Shown here: positions 6,881 to 9,632 of the stretch, in pieces
Layout of the letters: the number at the start of each line of letters is the position of its first letter
How positions within the stretch are numbered: the first letter of the stretch is position 1
DNA from: Salinibacterium sp.
GTDB lineage: Bacteria > Actinomycetota > Actinomycetes > Actinomycetales > Microbacteriaceae
Length of the DNA: 9,632 bases
Direction of reading: 5' to 3'
Assembly (NCBI GenBank): GCA_025352485.1
Contig: JANXTJ010000236.1
Span: forward strand, 1 to 9,632
The notes under the pieces: model-generated
What the model was told of the DNA's origin: nothing
What the model saw: the letters and a program-made list of their open reading frames with translations, nothing else
Database searches by the model: none
Made by a program: the position numbers and the translations under genes

Positions 6881-8719
6881 TTAGAGCAGTGCCACCAGCT
6901 CGGCTGCCGTGGTGACCGGCAGCCGGCACACGAAGTCGGTGCAGAGGTAGGCAGCAGGGCGGGTTCGCCCCTCGTAGAGCTCGAACCCGGCCGCCGCGAA
7001 CGCCAGCGCTTGCCTCTCGGTCACGACCGTCGACAGGCCGCCGCGCCAGCGTCTGGCGATCTGCCCGAGAGCCTCGCCGACGACCACGAGCTGGCGTACA
7101 GGGGCGGTTAGTGCCGACAGCACGCCGAGCGCTGACCCGTACGGTGCGGGCTGCGCCGTGGCCGCGGCGCTGACCCCGGCAACCGCGGCCTCGGCCGCTT
7201 GGCGATAAGGTGCGTGGCCGGTCAGCAGATAGAGCCGGAAGGCGGCGGCTGCCGCGGCGCTCAGCCCCGCCGGGTAACCGCCGTCGCTGCGCGCGGCGGC
7301 CATCGCGATGCCCTGCCCGGCGAGCACAGGGTCGCCACCGCCGGGAAGCCCGAACGGCTCCCCCGCTGACCCCACCGCGGCGGCAGTCGTCCCCGCCGCC
7401 GCGTCCCCCGCGGGCGCCGCGCGCATCGACTCATCGATCAGGGCGCGAGCGGGGACGGCATAGCGAGCCTCGCCGGTCGCGGTCGCGAGGTGCAGCAGGC
7501 CGAGGCTCAGCATCCCGTAGTCCTCGAGGGTGGCCGGGGCATCCGAGAGCATCCCGTCGATCGAGGACCGCACCAGCCGATCGGGCAGCAGGTGCCGCGC
7601 GATCAGGAAATCGGCCGCGCGCCGCGCCGCCGCAATCCAGTCCGGGCGTTCGAGCAGGGTGCCGACGATTGACAGGCCCTCGATGGCCAGCCCGTTCCAG
7701 CCGGTGAGAATCTTGTTGTCGAGCGCCGGCGGTTGCTGTGCGGTGCGCGCTTCCGCGTCGAGAAGGTAAAACTCGCCCTCCACGCGGCGGCCGTCGACCG
7801 TGCTCTCGCTGTCTTGAGCCGACGCGAACCCACCGTCGGGATGCTGCAGTGTGCTCACGAGGAAGTCCGCGATCCCCTCCGCGACCTCTGCCCGGTCGGC
7901 GAGTGCGTAGCAGGCGAGCAGTTGCGCGTTGTCGTAGAGCATCCGCTCGTAGTGCGGTTCGCTCCAGTCGCGCCGCGTGGCGTAGCGAAAAAACCCGCCG
8001 TCGAGGTCGCGCAGCGCCGATCCCGCCATCGCGTCGAGCACCCGGCCACCCAGGGCATTAGCGCGAGCATCTGCCCGCTCCACCAGCATGCGCAGCAGGG
8101 AGGCGGTCGGAAACTTCGGTGCGCCGCCGAAGCCGCCGAACGTGGTGTCTTCCCGGCGCTCCAGGGCGTCCAGCACCAGGCCAAAGTCGACGGCAGCCGC
8201 GACCGGTTCAACGGGCAGGGCCGCCTGCGCGAGCGCCTCAACGATCGCGCGACCGCTGCGTTCGAGGTCGGGGCGCCGCTCGTTCCACGCCTCGAGTACA
8301 GCGCCCAGCACGGCCGTGAACGCCGGATGACTGCCCACCGGCGTCGGCGGCCAGTAGGTTCCGGCGTGAAACATCCGCCCCTGCGGCGTGACAAAAACGT
8401 TCAACGGCCAGCCCAAATCGGGCGTGAATGACTCGGCCGCGGCCAAGTAGGTGGCGTCGACTTCCGCGTGCTCCTCGCGGTCGACCTTGATGCAGACGAA
8501 GCTCTCGTTCAGTAGCGCGGCAATGGTCGGGTCGCTGAAACTCTCCCGCGCCATGACGTGGCACCAGTGACAGCTCGAGTACCCAATCGACACGAATACG
8601 GGCACGTCGCGGCGGGCCGCTTCGGCGAACGGTTGCGGCCCCCACGGCCACCAATCGACGGGATTCTCGGCGTGCGAGCGCAGGTAGGGGCTTGCAGCAT
8701 CCGCCAATCGATTGGGCAT
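6881..8719 (-). CDS. DUF255 / YyaL-type protein: thioredoxin-like domain plus (alpha/alpha)6 barrel
   Basis: Member of the DUF255 family (bacterial YyaL, mammalian SPATA20). Function is unproven. The N-terminal block matches the family closely: [18 protein letters not shown], then [13 protein letters not shown] with the thioredoxin-like motif Cys50-His51-Trp52-Cys53, then [16 protein letters not shown] and GTYWPP. The rest looks like the glycoside-hydrolase-like alpha/alpha barrel: [46 protein letters not shown]. At 612 residues it is shorter than the usual roughly 670-800. Between GEFYLL (315-320) and LDNKIL only a short linker is present, and residues about 433-465 are Ala/Gly-rich. No signal peptide, so probably cytoplasmic. 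ATG at 8719-8717 has TAGCCT ending 6 bases upstream. It is divergent from the MBL gene with only 11 bases between start codons, and convergent with the CoA-binding gene. Confidence 0.92.
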   Translation of the reverse strand: MPNRLADAASPYLRSHAENPVDWWPWGPQPFAEAARRDVPVFVSIGYSSCHWCHVMARESFSDPTIAALLNESFVCIKVDREEHAEVDATYLAAAESFTPDLGWPLNVFVTPQGRMFHAGTYWPPTPVGSHPAFTAVLGAVLEAWNERRPDLERSGRAIVEALAQAALPVEPVAAAVDFGLVLDALERREDTTFGGFGGAPKFPTASLLRMLVERADARANALGGRVLDAMAGSALRDLDGGFFRYATRRDWSEPHYERMLYDNAQLLACYALADRAEVAEGIADFLVSTLQHPDGGFASAQDSESTVDGRRVEGEFYLLDAEARTAQQPPALDNKILTGWNGLAIEGLSIVGTLLERPDWIAAARRAADFLIARHLLPDRLVRSSIDGMLSDAPATLEDYGMLSLGLLHLATATGEARYAVPARALIDESMRAAPAGDAAAGTTAAAVGSAGEPFGLPGGGDPVLAGQGIAMAAARSDGGYPAGLSAAAAAAFRLYLLTGHAPYRQAAEAAVAGVSAAATAQPAPYGSALGVLSALTAPVRQLVVVGEALGQIARRWRGGLSTVVTERQALAFAAAGFELYEGRTRPAAYLCTDFVCRLPVTTAAELVALL

Positions 8720-8724
8720 AGTCT
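8719..8724 (+). promoter_or_regulatory. Candidate -10 box of the MBL gene, half of a bidirectional promoter
   Basis: TAGTCT, then 6 bases (CAGGCT), then ATG at 8731. Its first T is the complement of the A of the divergent DUF255 start codon. Its -35 region would lie inside the DUF255 coding sequence. TTGCAG at 8692-8697 is 21 bases away, too far for a normal -35. Confidence 0.6.
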
Positions 8725-8725
8725 C

Positions 8726-8731
8726 AGGCTA
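8726..8731 (-). promoter_or_regulatory. Candidate -10 box of the DUF255 gene, half of a bidirectional promoter
   Basis: TAGCCT on the minus strand, then 6 bases (GAGACT), then ATG at 8719-8717. Its first T is the complement of the A of the MBL start codon. One base (8725) separates it from the opposing -10. Confidence 0.6.
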
Positions 8732-9480
8732 TGTCGACGACGACCATCACGTGGATCGGTGGCCCCACCGCCGTGCTCGAATATGCCGGGCTGCGCATCA
8801 TCACCGACCCGACGCTCGACCCGCCCCGCTCCTACTCCGACCCCGGCGAAACCACTCTGGTGAAGACCGCTGGCCCGGCGTTAGATCGCTCGGCGCTCGG
8901 CCAAATCGACCTCGTGTTGCTCAGCCACCACGGCCACAAAGACAACCTCGACTACGAGGGGCTCGAGCTGATCGCCACCGGCCTCACTACCCTTTCGACC
9001 CGGGATGCCGCGACCGACCTGTTCGGCGGATCCGTCGTCGGCCTCGACTCCTGGGAGACCCACGAGCTCGGCCCCGTCACCGTCACGGCCGTCCCCGCGT
9101 TGCACGGCCCGCCCGGCAGCGAGAGCCTGGTCGGTAGGGTGACCGGCTTCGTTCTTCAGGCACCCGGCGAGCCGACGGTCTACGTCTCCGGCGATAACGC
9201 GTCGATCCCGCTGGTCGAGCAGATCGCCAGCTCGTTTCCGGATGTCGCCATCGCCCTGCTCTTCGCCGGCGCCGCGCGCGTGCCTGGCATCGACGGCGCG
9301 CTGACCCTCACCTCACCGGATGCTGTGCGCGCCGCCGCAATCCTCGGCGCGCGCACCGTTGTCGGCCTCCACACCGCCGACTGGGAACACTTCTCCGAAA
9401 CCCGCGCCCAGCTCGAGGCTGCATTTGCGGGCAGCACCGTGCTCGTTGACACTCCGCGCGGCGTGACCGTCACGCTGTAG
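8731..9480 (+). CDS. Metallo-beta-lactamase-fold hydrolase (UlaG-like, Lactamase_B_2 type)
   Basis: MBL-fold protein of 249 residues, probably cytoplasmic since there is no signal peptide. It opens with the TWIGGPTAVLEYAGLRIITDP beta-sandwich start typical of UlaG-like proteins. Likely metal ligands are in LLSHHGHKDNLD (His66, His67, His69, Asp71), His125 in PALHGP, Asp155 in YVSGDN, and His214 in GLHTADWEHF. The usual HxHxDH motif ends in Asn72 here instead of His. Full length for the family. Relatives include L-ascorbate-6-phosphate lactonase and phospholipase-D-like enzymes, but no sugar-utilisation or lipid gene lies nearby, so the substrate cannot be assigned. The start is ATG at 8731, with TAGTCT ending 6 bases upstream inside the shared divergent promoter. 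No downstream partner on this strand; the next gene is convergent. Confidence 0.9.
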   Translation: MSTTTITWIGGPTAVLEYAGLRIITDPTLDPPRSYSDPGETTLVKTAGPALDRSALGQIDLVLLSHHGHKDNLDYEGLELIATGLTTLSTRDAATDLFGGSVVGLDSWETHELGPVTVTAVPALHGPPGSESLVGRVTGFVLQAPGEPTVYVSGDNASIPLVEQIASSFPDVAIALLFAGAARVPGIDGALTLTSPDAVRAAAILGARTVVGLHTADWEHFSETRAQLEAAFAGSTVLVDTPRGVTVTL

Positions 9481-9487
9481 TGGAGCA

Positions 9488-9521
9488 AGCGCCCGCCAGA
9501 AACCCGGCGAGCGCCCGCCAG
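9488..9521 (+). repeat. 12-base direct repeat between convergent genes
   Basis: AGCGCCCGCCAG occurs at 9488-9499 and again, identically, at 9510-9521, a 22-base period (about two helical turns). It lies entirely in the 51-base gap between the MBL and aldo/keto reductase stops. It could be a small duplication, a protein-binding site, or by-product of the hairpin listed here. Confidence 0.6.
9489..9514. terminator. Imperfect hairpin between convergent genes, possible bidirectional terminator
   Basis: GCGC-C-CGCC (9489-9497) can pair with GGCG-A-GCGC (9506-9514): eight pairs with one C/A mismatch around an 8-base loop. No T-tract on either side. Its position between two stop codons favours a termination role, but the structure is weak. 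Confidence 0.3.
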
Positions 9522-9531
9522 CTCAGTACTG

Positions 9532-9632
9532 CTAAACCGCGCCGACCGTCTCCGGGTCTCCGCCGGTGCGCTTGCCGGTGTCGAGACCGTCGATGGCAGC
9601 CATCTCGGCCGGCGTGAGCTCGAAGCCAAAGA
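9532..9632 (-). CDS. Aldo/keto reductase, C-terminal fragment (5' part outside window)
   Basis: The last 32 codons and a TAG stop (9534-9532) of a minus-strand gene that continues past the right edge. The visible tail, FGFELTPAEMAAIDGLDTG followed by KRTGGDPETV, matches the C-terminus of aldo/keto reductases of the 2,5-diketo-D-gluconate reductase type, where the final helix LTxxEMxxIDxLDxGxRxGxDP is characteristic. Such enzymes are NADPH-dependent cytoplasmic reductases with broad carbonyl substrates; the specific substrate cannot be told from this fragment. Convergent with the MBL gene, 51 bases between the stop codons. Confidence 0.8.
   Translation of the reverse strand, partial: FGFELTPAEMAAIDGLDTGKRTGGDPETVGAV

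Noticed and set aside
7733..8431. 232-codon open frame on plus, antisense to the DUF255 gene
   Set aside because: No family resemblance; the opposite strand encodes conserved DUF255 sequence throughout.
1..9632. Mobile elements, CRISPR array, tRNA or rRNA genes, toxin-antitoxin or phage-defence genes
   Set aside because: No repeat-spacer pattern, no transposase or integrase motifs, no cloverleaf seen, and all the space is taken by recognised housekeeping or conserved genes.

Overview
The window is a high-GC actinobacterial chromosome segment. It most resembles a Microbacteriaceae-type member of the Micrococcales. The evidence is strong G/C bias at third codon positions, GTG starts, a GT39 protein mannosyltransferase, and the pmt | rsmI - metG - tatD order that I recall from actinobacterial chromosomes (in Mycobacterium tuberculosis these lie in the Rv1002c-Rv1008 region). 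It reads as ordinary core chromosome: I see no transposase, integrase, tRNA, CRISPR array or prophage gene, and no gap between genes longer than about 100 bases.

Layout: positions 1-3134 hold a minus-strand block transcribed right to left. It contains rsmI (16S rRNA C1402 2'-O-methyltransferase), metG (methionyl-tRNA synthetase) and a TatD-family nuclease cut by the left edge. Divergent from rsmI, on plus, is pmt (3176-4813). After a 93-base gap comes a two-gene unit, metY (O-acetylhomoserine sulfhydrylase) followed 2 bases later by a small CoA-binding Rossmann protein (4907-6843). Convergent to it is a DUF255/YyaL-type thioredoxin-domain protein (6881-8719, minus). Divergent from that, only 11 bases away, is a UlaG-like metallo-beta-lactamase-fold protein (8731-9480, plus). 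The right edge holds the last 32 codons of an aldo/keto reductase on minus.

Functional grouping: rsmI, metG and tatD are translation and nucleic-acid housekeeping genes. pmt acts in Sec-coupled protein O-mannosylation. metY makes homocysteine for methionine synthesis, and its CoA-binding partner has no known role there.

The most striking signal is regulatory. Each of the six genes that begins a transcription unit or could do so (rsmI, pmt, metG, metY, DUF255, MBL) has a sigma-A-like -10 hexamer ending exactly 6 bases before its start codon (TANNNT in five, CAGAAT in rsmI). This is the geometry of leaderless transcripts. The two genes placed tightly inside operons (tatD and the CoA-binding gene) instead carry Shine-Dalgarno sequences. 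At 8717-8733 two such promoters are folded into one 17-base near-palindrome that contains both start codons. I found no clear previously undescribed multi-gene system; the compact bidirectional leaderless promoter and the metY-CoA-binding pair are the best candidates for follow-up.
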